Assembly (NCBI GenBank): GCA_032209605.1 | Contig: JASFXZ010000038.1 | Location: forward strand, 1,612,001-1,676,000 | Direction: 5' to 3' | DNA: 64,000 nucleotides | Origin: Mactromeris polynyma | Lineage: Eukaryota > Mollusca > Bivalvia > Venerida > Mactridae | Part shown: positions 23,091 through 34,480 of the stretch, one piece after another | How positions within the stretch are numbered: the stretch's first letter is position 1 | Layout of the letters: every line of letters begins with the position of its first letter | The notes under the pieces: model-generated | Told to the model about the DNA's origin: nothing | What the model saw: only the letters and a program-made list of their open reading frames with translations | The model's database searches: none | Program-made: the position numbers and the translations under genes

Positions 23091-23475
23091 ATTTTTTTGC
23101 AGCTGTTATGTAAGTACCCATGATTTTCTCAAGAACATTGTACTCTTCGTGACTGTCATGTGCCTTGATATGTATGTACATGTGTTTTATTTCAATATAA
23201 CTAATCAAGTTGGCAACTTTGTACAAAACAAATGTTCAGCCATAATCAGACGATGCTCGAAAAATCATGAATAATGTTTAATAATATAATGAAGCTACAT
23301 GAAAATTAAATTATGTGAATATGTGATATGTTTCAATATAAAAACTCGTGCATTTTTCATTCAATTTTGTTAATATTGTATGACATCGTGTTTTTCTTAT
23401 ATTGACAGATGTGTTAGAAGAAGAAACAACATCAGCAGCTTGAAGTACCATTCTCAGCACCAGTCCGTAGAGTAG

Positions 23476-23818
23476 CAGCGTAGACCGTTGAATCATACGG
23501 ATTTTAATCCAATTGATTTGATATGGGCGAATGGGAAACGCAAAGTTTCGGATCGAAATTTCACGTTCAAGGTGAAAGACATAATAAAACTGACGAAAGC
23601 ATCAATTGAAAGTGTCACGGCAGAGGACTGGAAAAAGTGTTGTCAGCTCGTCAAGAAAATCGAAAAAGTACTGGACTGAGGAAATTCTCATCGACAGAGA
23701 AATGGAACGATTGGAGATTGAAGTCACACCAAGTGACTCAGCAACAGACACTGTCTCTGATACCGACGACTGGACCTCTCCAACCGACACAGCAGATGAG
23801 TGCAATGATTGCATCTAG
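23476..23818 (+). pseudogene. DDE transposase, C-terminal remnant
   Basis: Contains DFNPIDLIW, matching the conserved NPIExxW block of IS630/Tc1-like DDE transposases, then FTFKVKDI, TAEDWKKCCQ and VKKIEK, typical of the C-terminal end. The acidic tail TDTVSDTDDW follows in another frame, so a frameshift lies near 23660. A stop sits upstream at 23473-23475 and the first two catalytic Asp regions are missing. The third catalytic position is Asp rather than Glu. Confidence 0.8.
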
Positions 23819-24044
23819 TTATCCTTTGTTAATGTATTATATTTTTACATGTAAATATACTGTTATGATATACATTGTACTATGCTTGAAATCATTTGTG
23901 CGATTGTACAAAATTATACAACAAAATGTAAAAAAACAAGCATTGACAAAGGAAAACAGAAAAGAAACACAAACACAACAACAGCAAAACAAAACAATGA
24001 CAGCAAAATAACACATAAAAATGTTAAGTCCCACAAAAAATGTA

Positions 24045-24118
24045 CCTTCGCCCAGATTCGAACTCGTAATATTCATGATCAAATGTAGCTTGCTCTCTAC
24101 CTCTACGCCACGGCGCAC
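24045..24118 (-). repeat. tRNA-like sequence inside the transposon, right side
   Basis: On the minus strand, GCGCCGTGGCGTAGAGGTAG has an A-box-like core and GAGTTCGAATCTGGGCG a B box, about 35 bp apart. The orientation is opposite to the left tRNA-like sequence. Confidence 0.5.
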
Positions 24119-24260
24119 TATGGAAGTTTGATAGCTTTAGTATAACTGTTAACTTAGAATACTAATTTAAAATGTGCAATGATAATGCTTATTATATGAA
24201 TACCCTATTATCGATCGAACCAACTTTTCCCGCGTTTCACCTTATCTCGGGCGGACTATA

Positions 24261-25366
24261 ACTGAATTACCGAACATAATACATGCACATGGTTGTTATT
24301 ACCACTCTACACCGTTTGTTATGTTATGTATATTCCATAATTATTCAGACGTCATGACTTTATAAAATAAACGTGTGACGTTATATTTGGCGCAAATTGT
24401 ATAACACATGCATTTATAATAGCTCTATATCATAACATATACAAGTTCCCGTTAAGAAACATTGTAATCTCGCCGGTGCAACACCGTTTGCGAGATGTTG
24501 TGTCTGTGTAGGGCGGCTTTTGTTGATACAGTGTTGCTCTGAATGGGTTAATTTGAGAATACGATTCTTACTACGGGAAAATGATACTCTTGTTGAAGAG
24601 TGGTTGTTGGTCAAGAGAGAGACCAGAGATGGTTTGATGGAGGCTGTTCCGTGCTCGTTATTTCTTGGTGTGCCTTTAACCTCATTATACTAACCGATTG
24701 TCATGCACATATTTGTCTTGTATAGAGCTACTACTATACAAAGTAATTCATCTGTACACAGAACATCTCATCTATTTGATTTCTATAATGGAATTCCGGG
24801 TGTTTACATTTCAATGGGAGAGTAATTGGTCACAAATGAAATTTGCAATCCAAATGGCTATAACAAAAATTTATGTTCACTACAAAAGTCGCATTGACAC
24901 GAATTGATTTTATTCTGTCTGACAATACATTACGCGGTAACAAAAAATACAATGAACAAAAGACGCTTTTAACTTGATAAAATAATGTTCCGACCATGTA
25001 AATTATTAATGAAACCTCAAAGATAAAAGTGCATTTAACAAAGAACTTCCACGTGATGCGGACTAAGCACGTGATTTGAATAGCATTTGATATTTTAACA
25101 CCAATAAAATTGTCCAGTCAACGGAAACGGTCGTTGATAAATAAGTTGAGTTACCGCACGAAGAAGGATCATTCTGATCTGTACAGTGTTTTATAATTAT
25201 TGAATATTTTCACAAAGGGATATGATCAACTCTTACAACATCAAATTAGGCCTGTGATTTTTTCAGCATTGTCAAAATGTGTGGATGATTAAGAAATAGG
25301 GTAATTTTTAAATTTATAAACACATAATTGTTACCTGTTGGGCTAAAATAACAAATATCAATAATA
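24261..25366. repeat. Upstream region of gene B, paralogous to that of gene C
   Basis: Aligns with 39794-40911 up to the start codons. It includes the run CGAGATGTTGTGTCTGTGTA at about 24490. The high similarity suggests that promoters of B and C are shared by duplication. No exon was recognised. Confidence 0.7.
25313..25320 (+). promoter_or_regulatory. TATA-like box candidate of gene B
   Basis: TTTATAAA lies 47 bp before the ATG and is kept in gene C at 40857-40864. In AT-rich DNA this is weak evidence; the 5' UTR could also be spliced. Confidence 0.2.
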
Positions 25367-25684
25367 ATGAAAACTCTGCGTTACTCGGATTATATTTTAT
25401 TACTAACACTGACATTTTCGCTCGGAAAAATTCACAGTCAGTGTATGAACTTCTCCACATATGTGTGGGAAAATGTCGGCGTTGCACAATCACAAATTTG
25501 GATGGCCGAGGCCCCAAATCTTGAGCAGTGTTTGAAAATGTGTGTTCGGCGTTCGGCTTGTAACTCGATGAATTACAACTTGCGGACGACGCTTTGTGAA
25601 CTTAACGACGGAACCGTAAATTCTACTCGAAATAAATTTGACCAGTTTCTGGTTTACGCAGAATTCAACTGGTTGCCATCTGAG
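25367..25684 (+). CDS. Gene B exon 1: signal peptide and PAN/apple domain
   Basis: 318 bp ending in phase 0 at GAG|GTAAAC. The ATG is followed by a clear signal sequence. PAN features are CMNFSTYVW, NLEQCLKMCVRRSACNSMNY and TTLCEL, with the C-x3-C-x4-C spacing of this fold. The frame continues into the intron for another 63 codons without similarity, so the donor at 25685 is preferred. Confidence 0.8.
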
Positions 25685-28600
25685 GTAAACTTTCTGTTTG
25701 TTATATCAATACATATTCATTTACAAAAAGCATATGATCCAAAATATGATGTCCAGGAATTTTGGTTACATCTTGAAAATCTTGGTGACCAAGTTTTTTA
25801 TGTTCTTTATGTTAAATGCCTCCGTACAAAATTGGTAGTTACATATTATTATCATAAAATGTATTTATTTCAATGAAGGCAAGGTAACAAAACTACAAAT
25901 AAAACCAGATCTGGAATAAAAAAGCGTTTTAAAAAATTTGAAGATATAACAAGGACACGAAAAGTTTACTTTAAGTTTTCAAAGTCAAACAGGTTATTTT
26001 GCTAACTTAATTCTGTTTGAGTTTTAAAGAGAAAATTCATGCTAAAACCTGTTCTGGTATTTGAATTATTAGCGTAACATGTTCTGCCACCAGAATAATG
26101 CACAACGTGGACAGGGAAAGTGTTTTTTTTAGAGATTTAACACATAGTCCTAGACAGCATATTTTGGATCATATGTTTCTTGAATTCCGCGTGAGATAAT
26201 GTACTTTGCTTGATTAATTTCTAGATAATTTATTTTGCGTTAACCCAACTAATGTTAAAAAGTCAGATTTTTTGCTAAGAGAGTTGTAAATTTTGACAAT
26301 GAGGGCAGTTCACGTATGTAAATCAGACTAATCATTAGTTCGTGATTCGAAAACAACACTCGTTATATTGCTGATGTCTTAAAGACTGCAGTGAATAATC
26401 GCTTACAATTTAGCATACTCATAGAACAATATAGGCTGAATAAAATGTAGATATTTCAACGAAATCATATAGATTAAATTACGAAACTTTCTTAAACAAG
26501 TGTTGATTCGAACATATTTAAGTTTAGAGTGCGACCTCACCACATCAACACCCTTTGGAAATAGCCAACATCCGGCTGTTGTTTAGAGGTTGTTGCTCCG
26601 GAGAGTTTACATGGCAGTAAATGGTTATGGAAAATGATTATGTTGTTGAAGAGAGGTTGTTGCTCATGAGAGGGCTGCTCTGGAGATGTTGCCCTGTATA
26701 TCGACACCTGCACCCAAACTATAGTATTTAATCAGAAGAGCCTTAGTCACAGGACAATGGTAACCTGAAATTATCTTGTTCCAGATTGACCCAAGCTGCT
26801 TTCCACGACCTTGTGGTATGGACGAAGTATGTATACCAAACCTCAGCGAGTCAAGCTGTTCCTTCTATTGTATGCCAGCTGGACGTGAGTACATGTTTAT
26901 AATCATTTCTGTAATGAGCTGTAAATTTGCTCCAATCTCCAATTCGCCATCCTCTTCTTCTTCCGGTATAGTACATACACATGGCCCTGTGTTCACAGAG
27001 GAATCACTGATCTGGATCAAGTTGATCCTGAAATATGTTTTCATTTTCATAAAGCAACGAAATACTTTACACAAGTGCAAAAATACTTGAAATGCGCCAT
27101 ATTAACCTGATGAACACATTTAGAACTTTACCTTTTTGTTGATAAATTAATAATATGTATGGTTAATACCAAAACTGGTCTAGATCAAATCAGGATCAAT
27201 GTTCAAGAAATTGGCCTTAACTCATTGATTGCTATATTTTTCTAAATAAAGACGCAATCTCAAAATGAAATCTTAAGAATAGTGCAAAACGTTCATATAT
27301 GTCACACAATGTTAAAAGATTTAGCTTTGCAAAGCAATTTTTTCAAAGTTTGAAAGAAACTACATCTGATCTTGATCTTGATCCTGAAAACTGTTACTGT
27401 CGCGTGTGAGTGGACACATGATAAGTATGCATACTGCATGTATTGAAAGTCACTCTTCGTTCTTAGCCCGATATAATTTACGGAATTGAACGAATGTTCA
27501 CGAGTCAGTTTTAGGTAAGGTAAGTAGTATCTGTATTGTCAACGTTTGTTCAACAACGTCGCGGTCTCACTTTGTATGTTTTGGCCGCATTAAACCTACC
27601 GAGAGGTGACAAATGGCATGATATCACATATTTGACATTATAAAACATTGAGTCGGTAATTACTTGGTACGTTTTACATGATCAGATTTCCCCCAACATC
27701 CTGTACACATGTTTGATGAATTACAATCGCCGATTTTTGTAATTCGTGCTAACAAGAATTGAAGTATCTATCAATCAAAAAAGAAATATCAAACAGTTGA
27801 CTATATATTTTAGTGGATTTCGAACACGAAGGAAATATCATTGGGACTTTTTTATCACACAAAATTAGCATTTTGGTGCCAAAAAATACTAGGCGCAATT
27901 TATGAGCACTAATTCATAAAATGTCATTATAAAGTCATGGCGTCAACTGTATATAGTTTGTTTCACCATTCCATGACCTGTGTCAATAAATCGAAACCGA
28001 TGTTTGAAGTTTCTGTTCATTCAATGCAAGTACACCTTTATGGAGTCAAGACCAAACAAGTAATATTTCTGTAATATGTTCGGGTTACTTCCGGTTGCGC
28101 GGTATTTTTATTTTGAAAATAACACTTACACTGAAACAATATGGCACAATAGAAATGTATGGAAAAGAAATGTTATAGTTTGCATTTTGATAGTGTGAAC
28201 TGAAAACAAAAAGAAAATTGAAGTAAGTGTTTTTTTCCGTTACGTTATTTCACGGCGAGTACCGCGCAAATACAAGCAAATAGTATAACTCGTAATTTTG
28301 GAAAACCCCAAACAAATCTATAAGCAACTTAATTTTGAACCATTCCTGCTATTCGTCACTTTTCGCTTTTAATAGTAACCAATTCATTTAGACAAATGAT
28401 TTTATTTGCGATTCATTTGTTTATTGTACAGTATAAGGTGGTCTTATTATCGAGATTTCACTGTACATAATGCTAGTTAGTTAAAATGCATTAGGATGAT
28501 GTGTATGTTATCACAGGTACGGTATGCCCTTTTCCTAAAGCCGGTACAAGCAGTGGAAGATACGTAGGGGATGTCAATGAATTGCATTGTGGGAAAGGTT

Positions 28601-31600
28601 ATATTGGAAATGATTCTGCCACATGTCTTCCTAACGGAGAATGGAGTAAGAAAATAAGAACAAAGTGTGATCGTAAGTATTAATCAAAATGTATGTAAAT
28701 AGTTGAAAGTAATACATTTTACAGTGGAAAAAACTGTTTATTGTTTACAACAAGTAAAAAAATCAAACAGACAAGGCTTTGAGACGAAGCTATTTGAACA
28801 ACAGTTATATAATATTTGTATAGAATATAAACATGAATGCATTTACTGGTATGACTAGATCTGTTCAACACTTGCACACATTATACATGTACTTGTATAA
28901 TTATATACTCAATATTAGAAAATATTTATATTCACAGTAAATCTACTCAACTCTAGAACAGTCTGTAAAATATCGTACTAATAGACTTGTAGGCTTCTCA
29001 TTTCTAGAACTCAGTTTATATTAGCATACTAGTGAAGCCACTCTATTCTAAACAGAATGTCGATTCACTCACTAGTAGACCTATACAAGTCTAAAACAGG
29101 GTGTCTATTCATATATTATATATCTACTCAATACTGTAACAGAATGTATATTCATATATTATATATCTACTCAATTCTATAACAGAATGTAGAGAAGAAA
29201 GTACGACTGCAATTCAAGAGTTAACTTTTTTATATCAAAGTTCAGAATTTAAAACATACGTCGGTTGCAAATCTGCAGAAAAATTATCTTTCCAAATATT
29301 AAAATAAAAGTTGACATTTTAAGCGGAATGCGACGAGTATCTAAAATACAATGTTTTATCTCGTTCTTGTAATGGATAGATGATGACAACTTTTCACTAT
29401 TTAGTTATTTCATGTATCCGGTTAAAGATTACGTAACTTTCACTGAAGTTTTGAACACTTAAATATCAATATTGATTATGTTGATTTCAGTGTATATAGA
29501 GTCACATCTGAGTTCTGTTAGGTAGTGAAATGATAATTATATGTAAATTCGTATACTCAGAACATGGCTCGACCTTACACTTTAATACATAAAACATGTG
29601 TCATCAATAGACTGTATTTTAAAATAAAAGAATGAACATAATTCATAGAAAATAGTTGAAAATTCAGTTGTCTCTTGTTTCCACGTTTGACGCACGCATA
29701 ACTAATAGGGTTTTAATGTGCTTTAAAATAATAGTAATTGACAAAGCAGTTGATAATGACTATTTCTAAATGTATCACGTAAATAATTAATAATCACATT
29801 GTTTACTACATTGTCCACTTTCATGAATACATTCATGTTACCATGTGCACATAATCCAAACATTCTGGTAATAGCGATATAGTGCAAACTGTCTAGAGCA
29901 ACACCATGTGGAGGGTTGCAAATTTCGACTGTTGTTGAGAGGTTGTTGCTTAAGAGAGGTTAAAACAGTAGCAACGTTTACTTTGGTCCAAAGTTCAAAG
30001 TTTATTGCGCAAAAAAGGCCTCCGGTCCATACACATATTACAGGTTATATATACATACATTTTTAAACATTTAAATATGTGCTGTAGGTGTCAATGACAT
30101 CAAACAAATCAATTTCTACATGACATAATACATGATATACTTTACAGGTTATCAACAAAACATGTATCATTTCAGTCGTATAGTGCAAGGTATTGCTTTC
30201 GTTCCTTGGATACGGTCATTGAAGAGTGACTTTTGCTCGAGAAAGTGCCGCTCAGGAGAATATGTGCGGTGCATTAAATTTTGAATATACGATTAGTGGT
30301 TAGATGTTCTCCGAATGTCAATGCAACTGCATAAGTTATATCGATACACCCTCTTCGTTCATAGCTTGAACACTATGATTCGTTTGTCTTTCAGTGACAC
30401 ATGTAACTTTACTGTATATGATTTGCGAATTACTATGATTTGCCTTTCATAGTTGATGATTTTAGAAAGTCTTAGATATATTTATATTACTGATTGTGTT
30501 CATCCAATGCAGCAATACTCGGCTACAGATGCTATGACGATGAGACATGTTCCCTCATTCATGGTATATGTTCAAAAAAGAAATGTAAATGTGAACCATA
30601 CAAGACATACGATCCAGATATCAACGAATGTGTGATAGGTAAGAATAACATTTATTTGGAAACGATGGCTGTTACATTGTCTCTAGCCTAGGTAACTCTA
30701 CCGTTTGTTTTATTATGACCCACCGTCATCTTGCTTCATCCAAACGACGATATCGCAGATAACTTGGAATTCATAATATCAAAATAAGCTGAAGGAAATT
30801 AAAGTTAGAGAATCTTACTTGAGTGGTCATTTAATTGAGTTTATTAAACGAGTCTACTAAAAACAATAAACACGAGGCTTTGTGGAGTTTTTATCGGTTT
30901 TAGATGACATGTATCAATGGCTTAATATTTACATGCAGTTAAACCCCACTTAAAACTCGCCTCAATAATAAAGCCACTACACAATTAAGAACACCATTTT
31001 CGAGTTAATGTTCACTGTTTTGCTCTTTATTCAACCTCAATATTTAGACCACCTCAATAACGAGATCAGTTTTCAAATATATTTTTCATTAATACTTCAT
31101 TAGACAGTACATGTAATTATACAGTCGGACTTCGTTTATTTGACAAACTTCTATCCGAATATTTGGTTCGTCCGAAATAAATATTAGGTCCCGAATTGAA
31201 ATGTTATATTCAAAAACATGTTTGATTCGAAATTAAATTTAAGACCAGATGAATTCGAATGAAAGAAGTGCGACTGTATATCATAGTTCGCAAATGTGTC
31301 CGGGAAATCGTACTTGTAAATGGGTGATAGCGAATGCACAGCGTAATCGTCACCAAAATAACTCGGTAATGATGTGATCAGTATTTACAGTAAAACCTAA
31401 CTTAAAGACCACCTTAAAATAAGATCACCAAACTAATAAGATCGTAATTTCATTGACTAGATTTCAAGTTGTTTCTACAGTTTATCTCGATAACCAGACC
31501 ACCTCCCTGCTAAGACATACTGGCCTATACTCAGAACCAAGGATGGTCTTGTTACAGAGGTTTCACTGTAGTAAGTGTTTTGTTATTTACTCCGCAGGTA

Positions 31601-34329
31601 TTCGCCTTTCTCCACTCAGTCAAGAAGAGCATGCACCGATATTTAATCATATTGGATACCTTGAGCTGTTGATCAATGGTCAGTGGTCATATATCGATGA
31701 ACAAAAGTGGACATGGGAGGCAACCAAGGTGGCATGTCGGGAAATAAACAGCAGCTTAATGTAATCGTTGTTATCACAGTTACCATCATCATCATCGTCA
31801 TCGTCATCGTTGTTGTTGTTGTTGTCGTCAGATTATCTTCAGCGTCATTGTAACCGCGTTCGTCAACACCACCACTCATTCATCTTTATCTTTCAAGAAC
31901 ATCTCTATTGAAGTTTCATTAACTAGTCCGAGTTGTACTGTTTGACGAGTATCAGTGTCATTAACGGTACTATTTACTTGTTAACACAATCATCGGTGTT
32001 AAATTTGATGTCCTTTACTTCTTGTACACCGTTGTTTTGCAGATATGGTGGGACATTTCATCCAAATTGGTTTAAAAAGGAATATCCAGCAGATCCAAAA
32101 ACAAACAAATTTAGCAAGCTGGCATGCACCGGAAGTGAGCTCTCCCTACTCGATTGCAACCACAAATTTGCTGTAGGGGAAAGTTCCAACCATACGCCTA
32201 TGGTCATCACCTGTTTTGACTTTAACATCACGGGTAAAGTATTCTTAATATATAAATAGTTCAAATTATTACTTTTACATCAAGAGTAAAACACTGTTGA
32301 TGACTGCTTCATGGGTTGCTAACCCGTACTCGCACCTTATTCAATGATTGTGAAGTTAGCGGTTAAACTTAGCCGAAGGTGGGATTCGATCTCATGAACT
32401 TGGAACCAAGAGTGTTTTGCCCCTTGACCACTATGCCTCTCTTGTATACATATACACGTTAATAAAACCACAAGGACCCGTATCAAACTCTTTACGGACA
32501 AAAAGGCTTGTATATGTTATATAAAATATATGCGGTTCATAAATTGTATGATTTCATTACAATTAAACGGGTTTTCAGAATACACTATTTCGGTTGTTTT
32601 CAAATATATTGCATTATATGCCAAACATACCGTACTTTTCCGACCTAGGTGAAAATGCCAATTCCACAAAGAGCTCGAAACTGGTCCCTGTTGATTATAC
32701 CCCCAACATGTATGTCTTCATAACGCATTTCATCAATACCATTCTGAGTGGGACACTGTGAAGATGATCAACTTCCATATTATACGAAATGTAAAGAGGC
32801 TATTTGTTAATTTCCAACAACCGGAAATACGGAATTACATTTAATGTCACAAAACGACTGTCCGCTAGTTTTATACTGACGCGTTTCTGAACCGAAAATA
32901 ACTGATTTTAGACATCAAAACGAAAATGTTTTTTCTTTGACCTTAAATTAAAATTCTGACAAATCGTAGATTATTTTCTAATGTATAGTTTCGATTACGA
33001 ACAAGTAATGAATGTATACGTCATCAAGCAGACATTTACCTTTGAAAGAATGCTGACGTGTTTCATTCCAGAAAGCGGACAATCAATAACTTATGTCTAG
33101 GAGTCAAATATCGTATTTCTAACGCAATATGTGAAATTAAGTAAAACTAAAATAATTTCGTTGGCAAGAATGATATTCCTTATCAACTACTCGTTTATTC
33201 GACAACCTTCTATCCGAATACTTGGTATCATCCGAAATAAAGATGAGGCCTGATGTATCTTCTTAGGCACGTCATTGAAGTTGGCTACTCGAAACGCGCA
33301 TTTCGAAATAAAATTTCGGACCCAATGAATTCGAATGAACGAGGACAGACTGTGTGTATAAAAGTTATTTTACATACATAATTACACAAATATGTATTAT
33401 GCCGCTTTGAAAATGAAAAGACGCAACAATGAACGGCCAGTAGTGTTTTGGATACGCAGAAAAACATACCTATGGCAATTTATAATTTCAGATGGGAACT
33501 ATGTATATCTGCAACCAGTAGACGAGGAAGGTTCTGGTATATTGACGATACAAATAACAAATATCAATGTCGTAGTATGTGTTGACACGGACTGGGAGGA
33601 AAGTGAGGAGGGTCTCGTGGCGTGTAAATCCATCAATCCAGGCTGGCAACAGTATGTTTTATATGCCAGTTTTCATTGTATAAGAGCAATATATTCATTG
33701 CAATGGCTTATCTATACTGAAAGCTTACCTCCCACTTTGTATTTTAAAATCTTCAGAAAATCATGACAAAGTGATCTGACACGATGAGCCCGAGTTGGAC
33801 GGGTTTACGTGTTGTTATCGATTGCGGTAATCTATATTATATTCATGATTCGAATCACAGAAGATTGTCACGAGTTCTTTCCCTTCATACTGTCTTGAGT
33901 TATCTCCCTTTACTTGTATATATAGTATACACATATACTATAGACGGAATAAAGAGGGAGACTTTTAGATGGGATTAGAGGAAAGAAATCGTGACAAACT
34001 CCTGTGGTTCGAATGAATGGAACAGTATAAATGTCGATGTAATGGCGGATTAGTACTTTTGATGTGAAGATAAGCTTGGAGTAATGATATATCAATTGCA
34101 TTTCGTATCGTTTCCTTCAACGTTTAAGTTCAAATAACGTCTGGGAATATCATTTATCCATTTCAGAATTGAACAAAAGGTACAACTTGTTAGTGAGAAT
34201 GATGTTGCGGTGAGTCATGTTAACTGTTCTGGCAAGGAGCCACACTTGCTTTACTGTCAGAATGCAGGTTGGGGTTGGGCTGACGGATGCAAATTTAACG
34301 CAATTCTCGTAATCACATGCGGACCATAA
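25367..34329 (+). CDS. Gene B: secreted PAN-EGF-CCP-EB-SRCR-SRCR protein, 458 aa
   Basis: Exons: 25367-25684, 26785-26884, 28517-28672, 30513-30638, 31598-31760, 32043-32233, 33492-33651, 34167-34329. The sum is 1377 nt with matching phases and a TAA stop. Residues 1-24 are a signal peptide (hydrophobic YILLLTLTFSLG, likely cut after IHS). Then PAN/apple to 106, an EGF-like Cys-rich segment to 139, CCP 140-191, EB 192-233, SRCR1 234-351 and SRCR2 352-458. No membrane segment or GPI-like tail is seen, so it is probably a soluble extracellular recognition or adhesive protein. It is a tandem paralogue of gene C. Function is inferred from modules only. Confidence 0.8.
26785..26884 (+). CDS. Gene B exon 2: EGF-like Cys-rich segment
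   Basis: 100 bp, phase 0-1, acceptor TTGTTCCAG and donor GTGAGT. It reads CFPRPCGMDEVC and CSFYCMPAG. Five cysteines resemble an EGF module with one Cys missing, as often follows PAN domains in invertebrate proteins. Confidence 0.7.
26885..28516 (+). other. Gene B intron 2
   Basis: No gene recognised. Near its end (28430-28467) lies a short inverted repeat TACAGTATAAGGTGGTCTTA with mirror ATCGAGATTTCACTGTAC, probably a decayed MITE. The open frame at 26776-27090 is exon 2 plus read-through. Confidence 0.5.
28517..28672 (+). CDS. Gene B exon 3: sushi/CCP domain
   Basis: 156 bp, phase 1-1. Cysteines in VCPFPKAG, LHCGKGYIG, ATCLPNGEW and TKCD give a complete sushi signature with the Gly-Tyr and Trp. 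The nucleotide sequence is identical to the gene C exon. Confidence 0.85.
28673..30512 (+). other. Gene B intron 3
   Basis: Contains repeated ATTCATATATTATATATCTA words near 29110-29190. At about 29990-30180, GTTCAAAGTTTATTGCGCAA begins a stretch that looks like an antisense retroposon end. It is shared with gene C at 49255-49435, so it predates the duplication. Confidence 0.4.
30513..30638 (+). CDS. Gene B exon 4: EB module
   Basis: 126 bp, phase 1-1, donor GTAAGA at 30639. Cysteines in YRCYDDETC, HGICSKKKCKC and NECV follow the EB pattern and resemble the gene A exon at 101-220. Confidence 0.75.
31122..31277. mobile_element. MITE of the CAGTCGGACTTCG family in intron 4 of gene B
   Basis: Left end ACAGTCGGACTTCGTTTATT, right end CGAATGAAAGAAGTGCGACT. 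The counterpart in gene C is at 50620-50780. Confidence 0.7.
31389..31571. mobile_element. MITE of a CAGTAAAACC family, next to exon 5
   Basis: Left end CAGTAAAACCTAACTTAAAG, right end GTTACAGAGGTTTCACTGTA. The ends are imperfect inverted repeats. The right end lies 26 bp before the exon 5 start, so its sequence may supply part of the acceptor region. Confidence 0.6.
31598..31760 (+). CDS. Gene B exon 5: SRCR1, first half
   Basis: 163 bp, phase 1-2, acceptor CTCCGCAG. It reads IRLSP, GYLELLINGQWSYIDEQKW, then VACREIN. The Trp-rich SRCR core is clear, but the Cys normally found in the W-x-x-V-C-D motif is replaced (SYIDEQ). Confidence 0.8.
31782..31828 (+). repeat. Trinucleotide microsatellite in intron 5 of gene B
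   Basis: Runs of CATCATCATCGTCATCGTCA and GTTGTTGTTGTTGTCGTC. A shorter version is in gene C at 51286-51326. Confidence 0.9.
32043..32233 (+). CDS. Gene B exon 6: SRCR1, second half
   Basis: 191 bp, phase 2-1. C5 and C6 are in ACTGSELSLLDC and C8 in VITCFDFN. The expected C7 shortly before C8 is missing (GESSNHTPMV). Its usual disulfide partner C2 is also missing in exon 5. Confidence 0.85.
32366..32443 (-). repeat. tRNA-derived SINE head in intron 6 of gene B
   Basis: Minus strand: GAGGCATAGTGGTCAAGGGG as A-box part and GAGATCGAATCCCACC as B box. The counterpart in gene C is at 51985-52060. Confidence 0.6.
33072..33151 (+). pseudogene. Broken exon, counterpart of the alternative SRCR half exon of gene C
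   Basis: Starts after TTCCAG like the gene C exon at 53323 and matches it at both ends. A deletion in the middle joins TATGT to a TAG stop in the phase-1 frame. It cannot serve as coding exon. Confidence 0.6.
33186..33354. mobile_element. MITE of the CAGTCGGACTTCG family in intron 6 of gene B
   Basis: ACTCGTTTATTCGACAACCT at the left and TTCGAATGAACGAGGACAGA at the right. The left terminus is decayed. The gene C counterpart is at 53475-53642. Confidence 0.6.
33492..33651 (+). CDS. Gene B exon 7: SRCR2, first half
   Basis: 160 bp, phase 1-2, acceptor ATAATTTCAG, donor CA|GTATGT. C2 lies in VVVCVDTDW and C3 in VACKSINPGW. It differs from gene C by 16 amino acids in 54. Confidence 0.8.
34167..34329 (+). 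CDS. Gene B exon 8: SRCR2, second half, with stop
   Basis: Phase 2 acceptor CATTTCAG, TAA stop at 34327-34329. C5 and C6 are in NCSGKEPHLLYC, C7 in WADGC and C8 in ITC. The block EPHLLYCQNAGWGWADGC is identical in gene C, while residues on both sides differ. Confidence 0.85.
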
Positions 34330-34474
34330 AACTAGATGTATAGATTATTGGTTTCGCTTACACCGTTTGTTAATAGGTGTTTGAGAAATAGGCTCTCTGG
34401 TCGTTAAATAGTTAAATACTGGTCGAGTTTTTTTTCCTGAACAAATCTATCTCTGTAACGCGTATTGGTCGCAG

Positions 34475-34480
34475 AATAAA
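34475..34480 (+). terminator. Candidate polyadenylation signal of gene B
   Basis: AATAAA 146 bp after the stop, in a block (GTATTGGTCGCAGAATAAAA) that is conserved downstream of gene C. Confidence 0.4.

Larger units (their letters stand above)
22876..24258 (+). mobile_element. Tc1/mariner-IS630-type DNA transposon, internally degraded
   Basis: Terminal inverted repeats AGTCCGCCCAGGATAAG (left) and CTTATCTCGGGCGGACT (right) are flanked on each side by TA. The spacer before gene C has the uninterrupted sequence TTATTTCACTAACTGTATTA with a single TA at 39792-39793, which is the empty site. Inside are a transposase remnant on the + strand and two tRNA-like sequences in inverted orientation near the ends. 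Confidence 0.85.

Noticed and set aside
25367..25876. A 169-aa single-exon PAN protein
   Set aside because: The last 63 codons lie past a consensus donor. The gene C copy loses the same frame by a 1-bp indel (near 41305) while the exon part is conserved.
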